This document shows positions 51,353-60,461 of a DNA stretch of 64,000 nucleotides, one piece after another; the first letter of the stretch is position 1; every line of letters begins with the position of its first letter. The notes below the pieces were generated by a model. That model saw nothing but the letters and a program-made list of their open reading frames with translations. It was not told where the DNA came from and did no database searches. Position numbers and translations under genes: made by a program. The stretch comes from Deltaproteobacteria bacterium (GTDB taxonomy: Bacteria; Myxococcota; Kuafuiibacteriia; Kuafuiibacteriales; Kuafuiibacteriaceae), in assembly GCA_016703535.1 (NCBI GenBank), contig JADJBV010000001.1, forward strand, positions 3,524,001-3,588,000, in the 5' to 3' direction.

Positions 51353-52342
51353 TCAGGGCAGATCGTCGGAGGTCAGGTCCAGGCTGACGTTGGCCTCGGC
51401 CGCCGGACGGGGCACGACGCCAGGGATGGCGGTCAAGGTGGTCACCGACCGGGTCATGGGCCGGGTCATGGGCCGCACCGAAGGGCCTGAGGTCGACCGG
51501 GGTGGAGGGGGAGCCGGACCCCGCAAAGGCGGCGCGGGAGCCCGGGGCGGGGGGAGCCGGACCGGCTCGGGAGCCTCGGAGTAGCTGGTCTCCAGGTCCC
51601 GAGAGGCGATGTCCAAGCTGAGTTGCCCCTCGTCGGCCACCACCTGGGGGGAGGGCCCCAGGCAGGCCCGGGCTTGTTCGATGGCCACCCGCCACTTGCG
51701 GTCGGTCTCCAGGAAGTCGTCGGTGGGATCGACGGCCAAGATCACCCGAGGCAAACGGGGGGTCTGGACCATGGGCCGCCCGTTGATGCCCGAGACGCAG
51801 GCCCGATCCCCCCGGGAGGAGAAGAGGAGCTGGATCCGCTCACCGTTGTAGTCGAGGGAGCCTTCGATCCGCCACGGCTCCAGGTAAAGCTGAGAGTCCC
51901 GGGCCAGCTGCCGGGCCCGGATGATGGCGCCTTTGGTCAACTTGGCGTGTTCCCGCCAGGCCAACTCGAGGAGCTGGGCGATGGGGTCACCGGGCCGGAC
52001 CGAGGCGAAGGAGATCGGCCCAAGATGAGCCAGGGGTGAGCTCCCGATCACCCGGATCTTCTCGGCCGGGAGCACCTCGAAGCGTTGAAGGGGATGAATG
52101 ACCACCGGCTCCAGCGGGTCGAAGCGGAGCGGTTGCACCATCACGGTCCCCAACACGGTCCCCTCGACCGCCGACAGCTGAACGTCCAGCCGGGCCAACC
52201 TTTCGACGGACCGGGCCAACTCGGGCGGGACACCCGGAAGAGGCGGCGACCCCCGTGGGGGCCGCGACGGTGCCCGAGGAGGCAAGGTCACGGATCTATC
52301 GATCGGCCAGGAATGGTCCAGCTGAAGGGTGTCACACCTCAC
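51353..52342 (-). CDS. Hypothetical protein with PilZ-sized core and Pro-rich tail
   Basis: About 329 residues from GTG 52342; the real start is uncertain. The middle (about 60-230) is a mixed alpha/beta domain with VVIHPLQRFEVLPAEKIRV, AIIRARQLARDSQLYLEPW and FSSRGDRACVSGINGRP. The C-terminal 100 residues are Pro/Arg-rich with a short duplication (RPMTRPMTRS) from a 12-base tandem repeat near 51455-51480. No signal peptide is seen, so it is probably cytoplasmic. I do not recognise the family. Confidence 0.5.
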   Translation of the reverse strand: MRCDTLQLDHSWPIDRSVTLPPRAPSRPPRGSPPLPGVPPELARSVERLARLDVQLSAVEGTVLGTVMVQPLRFDPLEPVVIHPLQRFEVLPAEKIRVIGSSPLAHLGPISFASVRPGDPIAQLLELAWREHAKLTKGAIIRARQLARDSQLYLEPWRIEGSLDYNGERIQLLFSSRGDRACVSGINGRPMVQTPRLPRVILAVDPTDDFLETDRKWRVAIEQARACLGPSPQVVADEGQLSLDIASRDLETSYSEAPEPVRLPPPRAPAPPLRGPAPPPPRSTSGPSVRPMTRPMTRSVTTLTAIPGVVPRPAAEANVSLDLTSDDLP

Positions 52343-52647
52343 CTCCGGTCCATTTTCCCATACCGATCTAAACGGCGGGGCGCTGGTCGGGCGGCCCTGG
52401 GCGACGACGAACGGAGCCGCCCCGGCGGTCCGGGCTTGGCCGTTGACTTCCCTGACGCCGGATCTAAAAGTGCCGCCGGACGATCGGCACATGCTGGGAT
52501 CCGGCCAAGTTGCCCACTACGAAGCGAGCCGCAGCGCCTCCGAGGGCGCGCGCTCGGCCCCCTGATCCTCGATCCACCCGCGATGATCGCCCGCTACCCA
52601 TACCACCAGGTCATGCCTCCCTCGGAGGATGACGAGGTCTCTTGCCC
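52343..52647. other. Non-coding gap between divergent genes
   Basis: About 305 bases between the hypothetical gene and kamA. No conserved promoter, hairpin or RNA was recognised. It presumably holds the kamA promoter. A GAGG-type ribosome site lies shortly before the kamA ATG. Confidence 0.4.
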
Positions 52648-54051
52648 ATGAACGACGCCCTCAATGTGGCCAACTCCGAACCTCCGTCGACTCGCTCGGA
52701 GGTGATCCAAGAAGACGAACCTCCGCCAAGTCCGGCGGTCCTTCACCAGTTCAACGAGGCCCGGCCCCCGTTCCTCCTCAACGCCAAGAAGTTGGCCCGG
52801 ATGAGCCCGGCCTCTCGGGCCTACAAGCGGGCCTTCCACAAAGAGACCACCGACCGAGAATGGAACGACTGGCACTGGCAGGTGAAGAACCGCCTGCGAT
52901 CCCTCGAGCACATCGAGAAGGTCATCGAGTTGTCGCCCGACGAACGGGCGGCGATCGAGCAGGGCGGCTCGATGTTGCCGATCGGCATCACGCCCTACTA
53001 CATGAGCCTGCTCTCGCGGCTGAACGCCCGGCAGGGGCTGCGCCGCACGGTGATCCCCAGCCTGCAGGAGTTCGTCCGTTTGCCCGGCGAGGCCGACGAC
53101 CCGCTGGCCGAGGACAGCCACAGCCCGGTGCCGGGCATTGTGCACCGCTACCCGGATCGGATCCTGTTTTTGGTGCTCGACTACTGCACCACCTACTGCC
53201 GCTACTGCACCCGCTCCCGGGTGGTGGGCCACGGTGAGATCACCGCCAGCTCCGCCCGGCTCGAGCAGGCCCTCGACTACATCCGGCGGACGCCGACCAT
53301 CCGCGACGTGTTGTTGTCCGGCGGCGATCCGCTGTCGCTCAAGGACGAAAAGCTCGACTGGATCCTGACCAAACTCCGCGAGATCCCGCACGTGGAGTTC
53401 GTGCGCATCGGCACCAAGATGCCGGCGGTGTTGCCCCAGCGGATCACGCCGGAGCTGATCAAGATGCTGAAGAAGCATCACCCGCTCTGGATGAGCGTGC
53501 ACTTCCTCCACCCGGACGAGTGTACGCCCGAGGCCTTCCGGGCCTGCTCCAAGTTGGCCGACGCGGGCATCCCCCTCGGCTGCCAGACGGTGTTGCTCAA
53601 GGGCGTCAACGACGACGTCGAGACCATGAAGAGCTTGATGCACAAGCTCCTCTTGATGCGGGTGCGTCCGTATTACCTGTACCAATGCGACCCGATCTCG
53701 GGGTCGGCCCACTTCCGCACCACGGTGCAGAAGGGCCTGGAGATCATCCAGGGCCTTCGGGGCCACACCACCGGCTACGCGGTGCCCCAATATGTCATCG
53801 ACGCGCCGGGCGGCGGCGGCAAGATCCCGCTGCAGCCCGAGTACCTGGTGGGCCGTGAAGGTGACCACTTGGTGCTGAAGAACTTCGAAGGCAAGACCTT
53901 CCACTATCCGGACCCGGTGGTGCCGGAGCGTCCGCCCGTGGCGGCGGAGGCCGAGACCAATGGATACTCCCGACGATCCGCTCTGCGTACGCTGCGCGAA
54001 GCACCAGAAGACCTGCTGTCAAACCAGGGCCATCTATGTCACTCCGGGTGA
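52648..54051 (+). CDS. kamA: Lysine 2,3-aminomutase
   Basis: A 467-residue radical SAM enzyme that converts L-lysine to beta-lysine. ATG 52648 is used; TTG 52642 is possible. The Fe-S motif is DYCTTYCRYCTR (Cys180, 184 and 187). LLSGGDPLSLKD and the PLP-binding Lys in GGGGKIPLQPEY are present. The aminomutase fold ends near TFHYPDP; an extra tail of about 35 residues overlaps the next gene by 92 bases in another frame, an unusually long overlap. It heads a four-gene operon with YkgJ and two ATP-grasp genes. There is no ablB acetyltransferase, so the product is probably not the osmolyte acetyl-beta-lysine. Confidence 0.92.
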   Translation: MNDALNVANSEPPSTRSEVIQEDEPPPSPAVLHQFNEARPPFLLNAKKLARMSPASRAYKRAFHKETTDREWNDWHWQVKNRLRSLEHIEKVIELSPDERAAIEQGGSMLPIGITPYYMSLLSRLNARQGLRRTVIPSLQEFVRLPGEADDPLAEDSHSPVPGIVHRYPDRILFLVLDYCTTYCRYCTRSRVVGHGEITASSARLEQALDYIRRTPTIRDVLLSGGDPLSLKDEKLDWILTKLREIPHVEFVRIGTKMPAVLPQRITPELIKMLKKHHPLWMSVHFLHPDECTPEAFRACSKLADAGIPLGCQTVLLKGVNDDVETMKSLMHKLLLMRVRPYYLYQCDPISGSAHFRTTVQKGLEIIQGLRGHTTGYAVPQYVIDAPGGGGKIPLQPEYLVGREGDHLVLKNFEGKTFHYPDPVVPERPPVAAEAETNGYSRRSALRTLREAPEDLLSNQGHLCHSG

Positions 54052-54481
54052 CCGGCGACGGATCGGGGCGGTCGTAGGTCACGACAACTTCGTGACCTTC
54101 GAGGTCGCCTCTGCCGAACACCTGGATCAGTCCGACGACCCCACCTGGGGCGAGTTGGTCTTCCGTCCCGACGGGAGCCGGCGGGTGCTGCGGCGCAAAG
54201 AGAACGGGGACTGCCTGTTTTTGGGGGCTGCGGGCTGCACCCTGCACGTCGAGACCCGGCCCCTGGTCTGCCGCATGTACCCCTTCGAGTACACCGAGCG
54301 GGGAATCGAGTCGGAATTATCCGACGGATGTCCCACCCACCTGATGCGGCCTCACGAGACGCTGCTCAAGGTGCTCGACATGCGCCATGAAGATGGCGAG
54401 CGGTGGCGAAAGCAGCTCTACCAGGAGCTCCACGAGGAGAAGTTGGATGCGGATCGGCCTGACCTACGACCTCAAGAGTGA
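53960..54481 (+). CDS. YkgJ-family Cys-rich protein
   Basis: A 173-residue protein of the YkgJ/CxxCxxCC type. The cysteine pattern is CVRCAKHQKTCC near the N-terminus, then CLFLGAAGCTLH and RPLVCRMYPFEY, the usual signature for a Zn- or Fe-S-binding fold. It overlaps kamA by 92 bases and the following ATP-grasp gene by 35. Some relatives sit beside radical or modifying enzymes, so a maturation or electron role for KamA is possible but unproven. Confidence 0.85.
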   Translation: MDTPDDPLCVRCAKHQKTCCQTRAIYVTPGDRRRIGAVVGHDNFVTFEVASAEHLDQSDDPTWGELVFRPDGSRRVLRRKENGDCLFLGAAGCTLHVETRPLVCRMYPFEYTERGIESELSDGCPTHLMRPHETLLKVLDMRHEDGERWRKQLYQELHEEKLDADRPDLRPQE

Positions 54482-55436
54482 CTACCTGGCCCAGGGCATG
54501 AGCGCCGAAGAGGCGGCCGAGTTCGACCGCGACGACACCATCGTCGCTCTGGAAGAGGTCATTCGAGGCAAAGGTCATGTGCCGGCGCGGATCGGCACCG
54601 CCAAGCAGTTGATCGAGGCCCTGGGGCGCGGTGAACGTTGGGACCTGGTCTTCAACATCGCCGAAGGGGTGCGAGGCCTGTCTCGGGAGTCTCAGGTGCC
54701 GGCGATCCTGGACGTCTACCAGATCCCGTACACCTTTTCGGACCCGCTGGTGTTGGGCGTGTGCCTCCACAAGGGCCTGACCAAAACCGTGGTCCGGGCC
54801 GCCGGCGTGCCCACGGCGGACTTCGTGTTGATCAGCGAGCCCAAGGAGATCGACGCCATCACCCTGCCCTTGCCGCTCTTCGTGAAGCCGGTGGCCGAAG
54901 GGACCAGCAAGGGCGTGACCCCCACCTCGTGGGTCAAGACCAAGGCCGAACTTCGGCCGGCCATCGAAGGCCTCTTGGCCAAATATCAGCAGCCGGTGTT
55001 GGTCGAGACCTACTTACCCGGCCGAGAGTTGACCATCGGCGTCGCGGGCACGGGTCCCTCGGCCGAGATCTTGGGGGCGACCGAGCTGGTGTATCTGCAA
55101 AACGCCGAACACGGCCTCTACTCCTACGAGAACAAACACACCTGGGAAGACAAGGTGAGCTACCGCTTCGTGCGCGGCAGCGACGACCCCGAGGTGAAGG
55201 AGGCCGAAGGCGTGGCCTTGGCGGCTTGGCGGGCCTTGGGTTGCCGGGACGCGGGCCGGGTGGACGTGCGCTTCGACGCCCAAGGTCGGGCCAACTTCAT
55301 CGAGGTCAACCCGCTGGCCGGCATCAACCCGACCATCTCGGACCTGGCGATCATCATCAAAGAGGCCGGCATCCCGTATGAGGTCTTGATCGGCCGGATC
55401 ATCGACGACGCCGCTCGCCGGGCGGGGCTGTTGTGA
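54447..55436 (+). CDS. D-Ala-D-Ala-ligase-like ATP-grasp enzyme (first copy)
   Basis: A 329-residue ATP-grasp ligase with ribosome site GAGGAG before ATG 54447. Core motifs are FVKPVAEGTSKGV, YLPGRELTIGVAG and the Mg-binding FIEVNPLAGINPT. It belongs to the Ddl-like group, which joins an amino acid carboxylate (as acyl phosphate) to an amine. Being after kamA, beta-lysine or another amino acid may be a substrate. It overlaps the second copy by 4 bases. Confidence 0.85.
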   Translation: MRIGLTYDLKSDYLAQGMSAEEAAEFDRDDTIVALEEVIRGKGHVPARIGTAKQLIEALGRGERWDLVFNIAEGVRGLSRESQVPAILDVYQIPYTFSDPLVLGVCLHKGLTKTVVRAAGVPTADFVLISEPKEIDAITLPLPLFVKPVAEGTSKGVTPTSWVKTKAELRPAIEGLLAKYQQPVLVETYLPGRELTIGVAGTGPSAEILGATELVYLQNAEHGLYSYENKHTWEDKVSYRFVRGSDDPEVKEAEGVALAAWRALGCRDAGRVDVRFDAQGRANFIEVNPLAGINPTISDLAIIIKEAGIPYEVLIGRIIDDAARRAGLL

Positions 55437-56422
55437 AGATCCTGATCCTCCACAACACCGTCAGCGACAACCCAAGCGCCGACGAGGCCGACGTTTTGGT
55501 CCAGGCCGAGGCCATCGAAAGGAGCCTCCTCGAGTTGGGCCACACGGTCGAACGGCTGGGCTGCGATCACGATCTGGCGGCGTTGGTGACGGAGCTAAAG
55601 CGGCGGGCCCCGGACCTGGTCTTCAACCTGGTCGAGGCCTTGCTCGGCACTGGGCGCTTGCTCAACGTGGTGCCAACCTTCCTCGACGCTCTTGGCCTGC
55701 GTTACACCGGCGGCCGCGCCGAGGCCTTGTACCTGTCGACCAACAAACTCCTGGCCAAGGACAAGCTGGACGCGGCCGGCCTGCCGACCCCACCTTGGCG
55801 GAGCTCCCGGGCCAGCAAAAGCGACGAGCCCTTTCAGCCCGGGCGTTACATCGTGAAGTCGGTGTGGGAACACGCCTCGATCGGCCTGGACGATTCCTCG
55901 GTGGCCACCTACCGGCGCGAAAAAGATCTGGAGGAGGCGATCCGGAGCCAGGCCCAGCGCCTCGGCGGGGACAGCTTCGGCGAACTCTACATCGAAGGTC
56001 GGGAGCTCAACATCGGGGTCCTCGACGGCCCCGACGGGCCGTTCATCTTGCCGCCGGCCGAGATCGTCTTTACCGACTACCCGGCCGACAAGCCCAAGAT
56101 CGTCGGCTACGCCAGCAAGTGGACCGAAGCCAGCTTCGAGTACCAGAACACGATCCGCACCTTTGACATCAAAGACGTCGGCTCCCCCGAGATAAGGGAG
56201 GCGATCGGCCTGACCCGGGCGGTGTGGGACCTCTTCGATCTGTCGGGCTACGCCCGGGTGGACTTTCGCCTGGCCAGCGACGGCACGCCTTACATCTTGG
56301 AGGTCAACGCCAACCCGTGCCTGTCGCCCGACGCCGGCTACGCAGCCGGGCTGGAGGCCGCCGGGGTTCGTTATACTGAAGCGATCGCGCGGATCATGGC
56401 GGTGGCCCTCAGTTTACGGTGA
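55433..56422 (+). CDS. D-Ala-D-Ala-ligase-like ATP-grasp enzyme (second copy)
   Basis: A 329-residue ATP-grasp ligase, same length as the preceding one but divergent. GTG 55433 overlaps the preceding stop (GTGA). Motifs are YIVKSVWEHASIGL, YIEGRELNIGVLDG and YILEVNANPCLSPD. Two ligases in a row suggest two successive couplings, or a heteromeric ligase, building a short peptide. Its last 14 bases overlap the convergent lipoprotein gene. Confidence 0.85.
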   Translation: MKILILHNTVSDNPSADEADVLVQAEAIERSLLELGHTVERLGCDHDLAALVTELKRRAPDLVFNLVEALLGTGRLLNVVPTFLDALGLRYTGGRAEALYLSTNKLLAKDKLDAAGLPTPPWRSSRASKSDEPFQPGRYIVKSVWEHASIGLDDSSVATYRREKDLEEAIRSQAQRLGGDSFGELYIEGRELNIGVLDGPDGPFILPPAEIVFTDYPADKPKIVGYASKWTEASFEYQNTIRTFDIKDVGSPEIREAIGLTRAVWDLFDLSGYARVDFRLASDGTPYILEVNANPCLSPDAGYAAGLEAAGVRYTEAIARIMAVALSLR

Positions 56423-58658
56423 AGCGCCGGGCCAGGTAGCCGCCGGCGAAGATCTTCAGCGGCAAGCAGAAGCGGGCCTCGACGAAGTCGATGAACCCTT
56501 GGGTGTCGCCGCCGCCGGTGTCGTAGGGCCACTGGTAGGGCGCGATCGGGAAATTGTCGCCGGTAAAGCCAGGGCAGTTGCCGCCGTCGCCGCCGGTGCA
56601 GATGGTGTGCATGTCCACCGGCACCGCCGGGTCGAGGCCGGTGAGGGTCTGCAGGTGCATGCCGTAGAGCGAGACCGAGGCCAGCTGGCTCCCCGCCGCG
56701 ACCCGAATGGTCCAATCGGTGGGTTCATACGACGAGAGCACCAAGGCGACGGGGCCGGGCCGGTTGATCTCCACCAAGATCGAGCCGTTTTGCCCCGGGC
56801 CCACCGGCACCTCGATCGGGTTGCCTTGGGCGTCGGTCCCCCAGGTCCAGCTGCTGACGCTGCCCGAGTCGTAGACGCCCAACACCACCAGCTCGGGGAG
56901 CCCCCGAGCGTCGCTGAGGAAGGTGGTGGTCCCGCCGCAGGGGGCGCCGTTGTCGCAGCGGATCTCGACCGGCGCGGGATTGGCGGGCAGGTCCGGATCG
57001 GAGACACAAGCGCCGCCGTTGGTGCCGCCGTTCCAGGCCTCATAACCAGGGGGCACACCGTAGCTGAAGGGGTCTTGACCGTAGTTGAAGCGGATCTTGT
57101 TGCCCGCCATGGAGACGCCGCCGACGTGGAAGGCGCCGACGCCCGGGAGGATCAAGACCTCGACCTCGGAGTCGAAGGCGCCGTTGACGTAGAAGTAGGC
57201 GCGGGCCGCTTCGAGGTCGAGGGCCACGCTGACCACCCCGACGCCGCCCGGGCGGTGTTCGGCGCCGGAGGTGGCCACGAAGGGCGACTGGATCGAGTTG
57301 ACGCTGGCCGGTGAAGCGAAGGCCCCGATGGTCGACCAACCGGCCTCGTATTCTTCCACGGTGGCCTCGAAATACCAGCGCCCGTCCTGGTGAGCGAGGT
57401 TGGAGGTGATGAACTCGTGGGTGGTCGGATCGGTGGTCAAGGTTGCGTCGCCGGTGCACGAGGCCGCCGGGGCGCCGCTGCTCACCGGCAGGCTGGCGCC
57501 GGGCTGAACCGGGGCCTCTCGAGGCAAGAGGGAGTCCTGCCAAGAGCGGCCGGTCGATCCGTCGTTGCAGTCCAAGGTGCCGACGCCCGCCACGTCCCCG
57601 AGCAGGGTGATGTTCACCGAACCGGCGTCGCTGGCGATGGTCACCTGGCCGGCGAAACTCCCGGGCGCGTTCGGCGCAAAACGAACGGGGATCGAAAGAG
57701 ACGCGTCGCCGGGTTGGAGGGTCAAGGGGGCGCTGCCCGCGAGCAGGCTGAAGTCGGGACCACCCCGGCTGAGTTGGACGGCCGACACCTGGACCGGCGC
57801 GCCACCGCAGGCCGTGAGCTCGAAGTTGAGCTCCTGCGTGGCACCTTCGGCCAGGCTCCCGAAGTCCAAGGTGGTGGGCGTGGCGCACAAGGCCGCCGGC
57901 GCCGTCGCCTGAGCGGTGAGGGTCAGGTTCGGGCTGGTCACGGCCCGATCACTGGCCCGGACGTCGACCTTGGCCTGATGTGCTCCCGCCTCGGTCGGCG
58001 CGTAGCGAACCACCAAAAAACGTTCGGCGCCGACCTCGAGGGTGAAGGGGTCGGTGATCGGCGGGAGGCTCAAGGCGGGGCTGGCGCCCGCGGTAAAGGC
58101 CACGCTGTCCACCGGCGCGGCCACGTCTCCCACGCTCTTGACGGTGAGGGTGGCGGTCACGACCTGACCTACCGGCACCACGCCGAGATCGAAGCTGTCG
58201 GCTTCTTGGGTGCAGACCTCGCTGGCGCCGAGCCGGTTCGCGCAGAACATCAACACCGGCCCGGTCTTGAGGGTGGTCTCGATCGGCACCCGGAACTCGG
58301 GGGTCTTCGGATCATTGGAGCGGATCAACACCTGGGTGGGGAGGGGCGCGCCGGTAGGCCGATACCGCACCGTCCACCGCTGTTCGCCGCCCGGCTCGAC
58401 AGCCAAGGGCAAGTTAACTTGCGAAAGGGTCCACTCGTCCGTGCCCTCGATCGACACCCCTTCGATCACCAAGGCCACCTCACCCGTACTTCGCACGGTC
58501 AATTCGGCCTCGACCTCGACGCCCCGTGGGGTCGCCGGCATCACCAGCGGGACCGGGAGCACCTCGACCTTGGAAGAGAGGGCCACGAGCCCTTCCCCTT
58601 CGCAGGCGGAGCCGACGAGGATCAACACGGGCAGGAGCGCGACGCGGGCGGTTCGCAT
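56409..58658 (-). CDS. Large lipoprotein with Ig-like repeats and a SPRY-like domain
   Basis: A 749-residue lipoprotein from ATG 58658, with lipobox GSAC near residue 19. Residues about 25-370 are three Ig-like/ASPM-SPD-2-Hydin-type repeats (LDFGSLAEGATQELNF, RFAPNAPGSFAGQVTIASD). A SPRY/B30.2-like domain follows (GRWYFEATVEEYEAGWSTIG, LDLEAARAYFYVNGAF), then a Cys-containing strand-rich domain. It is probably a surface adhesion or binding protein. Its 3' end overlaps the ATP-grasp gene by 14 bases. A perfect GCAAGTTAACTTGC lies at 58409. Confidence 0.7.
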   Translation of the reverse strand: MRTARVALLPVLILVGSACEGEGLVALSSKVEVLPVPLVMPATPRGVEVEAELTVRSTGEVALVIEGVSIEGTDEWTLSQVNLPLAVEPGGEQRWTVRYRPTGAPLPTQVLIRSNDPKTPEFRVPIETTLKTGPVLMFCANRLGASEVCTQEADSFDLGVVPVGQVVTATLTVKSVGDVAAPVDSVAFTAGASPALSLPPITDPFTLEVGAERFLVVRYAPTEAGAHQAKVDVRASDRAVTSPNLTLTAQATAPAALCATPTTLDFGSLAEGATQELNFELTACGGAPVQVSAVQLSRGGPDFSLLAGSAPLTLQPGDASLSIPVRFAPNAPGSFAGQVTIASDAGSVNITLLGDVAGVGTLDCNDGSTGRSWQDSLLPREAPVQPGASLPVSSGAPAASCTGDATLTTDPTTHEFITSNLAHQDGRWYFEATVEEYEAGWSTIGAFASPASVNSIQSPFVATSGAEHRPGGVGVVSVALDLEAARAYFYVNGAFDSEVEVLILPGVGAFHVGGVSMAGNKIRFNYGQDPFSYGVPPGYEAWNGGTNGGACVSDPDLPANPAPVEIRCDNGAPCGGTTTFLSDARGLPELVVLGVYDSGSVSSWTWGTDAQGNPIEVPVGPGQNGSILVEINRPGPVALVLSSYEPTDWTIRVAAGSQLASVSLYGMHLQTLTGLDPAVPVDMHTICTGGDGGNCPGFTGDNFPIAPYQWPYDTGGGDTQGFIDFVEARFCLPLKIFAGGYLARRFTVN

Positions 58659-58749
58659 CCGCCCATCTTCGGTGTTTCCAGGTGCAAGTCCATCACCGGC
58701 GCGGTGAGTGGCAGGGTGGACTACAGGTAGAACGCCCACCGGTTTCGGC

Positions 58750-60225
58750 TCAGAGGCTCTGCAAGGTCTCGGCGGCGCGACGCCGGAGGAACGGCGTGGC
58801 CCGGGGATCTTCGGCGGCCCGCTCTAGGGCTGGCGTGGCCCGAGACCCGACCCGCACCAAGATCTTCTCGGCCATCGAGGTCAACCAGTCCTTCCGGGCC
58901 AGGTAGCCGATCACCCGATCCAGGTCTTCGGGCCCGAGGGACTGAGGATCGCGGGTGGCGGCCCGGAGGTAAGCGTCCAGGGCGGCCTCGACGCGCTTCT
59001 TTTTGGCCAGGGTTCGGGCCTCCTCCAACATGATCGAGGTCGCGGCATCAGGGGGCGGCGGCGCCGGGGGGACCTCAACGACGGCGACCTCCGAGGCCAC
59101 CACCTCATCATTCGAGGTCGCCAAGAGGGCCAACACGCTCAAGGCGACGACGCCCGCGCCGCCGGTGATCGCCCGACGAGGGCGCTGACCCAAGGCCTGC
59201 CAACGGGGCACCAGCCATCGGACCGCCCGCTCCACCTGCGCCCGAGCGTGGTTGAAGGCCTCCCGCCCCAACAGCTGGAGCACCTGCCACCGCTCACGCA
59301 GCTCACTTTCGGGCAACTGGATCGGCGCCTCCAAAACCGGAGGGCTCCCGGCGGCCTCCACCTCGGTCATCCGAGGGCCCAAAAGTTGGGCCGCCGTGGA
59401 GGCGTCGGCCGGTCGGGCCTCGGGCGCGATCGCCAATAGTTGGGTCACCAGTTCGGCCAAGGGTCGAGCCGCTTCGGGGAGATTGACCCGGCTCCACGGG
59501 CTGGGCGCCGGGCGGCTCTGTTCGGCCAACAACAAAGCCGGCGTGTGGCCCGAATACGGGAAGTGGCCGACCAACATCCGATAGGCCAGGACCCCAAGGC
59601 TGTAGAGGTCGGAGCGCGGGTCGGTGGCCAGGCCCATCAGGTGTTCGGGAGAAGCGCAGCGTGGATCACCGAGGATCATCCCCAAGCCGGTCAACTTGGG
59701 CCCGGTCGCCGCCGACAAGAGCTGCACCTCCTGAAAGTCGATGATCTTCGCCCAGGCCCGCTCGTCCAAGGTGACGCTGCGACCCGAGAGGCCGCGGTGC
59801 ACCAGCCCTTCGGCATGGAGCGCCGCCAGCGCCGACAACAAGGAGGAGACGATCTGGTGGACCTCGGCCCAAGAGAAGCGACGACCTTCGGCCCACCACT
59901 CCTCGAGGAGGCGACCCGTGCCGTGGTCCCGGACCACATAAGGGCGGCCATCGATCGCGCCCAACTCCAAGACGTGGGCGATGTGGGGGTGGTCGAGTTG
60001 CGCCAGGGCCCGTCCCTCGCGCAGGAACCGCTCCTTGAGATCGAGGCGGCTCTGGGACTCCCGGCTCAACACCTTCACCAAAACCGGACGATCCAGGGCG
60101 AGCTGCACCCCCTCGTAGGACTCGACCTGGGTGTCGGGGTCCGGGAGGGCCCGGGTGATCCGGTACCGCCCCTCGAGTTCGGTCCCAGGAGGCAGGTGGG
60201 TCAAAGGGGCCACTTCGGTGGTCAT
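58750..60225 (-). CDS. Membrane-anchored pseudokinase (Ser/Thr kinase fold)
   Basis: A 491-residue protein from ATG 60225. The kinase-like domain (about 15-275) keeps the ATP-site Lys in PVLVKVLSRES, the helix-C Glu and the C-lobe (DPRSDLYSLGVLAYRMLVG). The catalytic loop is HRGLSGRSV instead of HRDLKxxN, and DFG is DFQ, so the catalytic Asp is missing; the Gly-rich loop is also poor. A membrane helix follows (GVVALSVLALLATS, about 350-365), then a helical extracytoplasmic domain of about 110 residues. It probably works as a scaffold or sensor rather than a kinase. Confidence 0.8.
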   Translation of the reverse strand: MTTEVAPLTHLPPGTELEGRYRITRALPDPDTQVESYEGVQLALDRPVLVKVLSRESQSRLDLKERFLREGRALAQLDHPHIAHVLELGAIDGRPYVVRDHGTGRLLEEWWAEGRRFSWAEVHQIVSSLLSALAALHAEGLVHRGLSGRSVTLDERAWAKIIDFQEVQLLSAATGPKLTGLGMILGDPRCASPEHLMGLATDPRSDLYSLGVLAYRMLVGHFPYSGHTPALLLAEQSRPAPSPWSRVNLPEAARPLAELVTQLLAIAPEARPADASTAAQLLGPRMTEVEAAGSPPVLEAPIQLPESELRERWQVLQLLGREAFNHARAQVERAVRWLVPRWQALGQRPRRAITGGAGVVALSVLALLATSNDEVVASEVAVVEVPPAPPPPDAATSIMLEEARTLAKKKRVEAALDAYLRAATRDPQSLGPEDLDRVIGYLARKDWLTSMAEKILVRVGSRATPALERAAEDPRATPFLRRRAAETLQSL

Positions 60226-60461
60226 GGGCCAGGCACGGAGCAAGGCCCAGGCCAAGGCACCCGCCTCCTCTCGATCGGTGGGCCCGGCCCTTCGGAGGAG
60301 CCCAAAGGCGCCACAGGAACCGATCGGCTCCAGGCCAAAGCCGGCATAACGCAAGGCATCAGAGCCGGGGTGAACGAATTTCTCCTGTGCGGAAACGGGG
60401 GCTTGGCGGCCCCTCGCATCTTTATTTCAGCGTCGATCGCTCCGGCCGCGACTCACGCCGT

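Noticed and set aside
51455..51480. Tandem repeat as a regulatory element
   Set aside because: It is a 12-base duplication within the coding sequence giving RPMTRPMT; no sign of a separate role.
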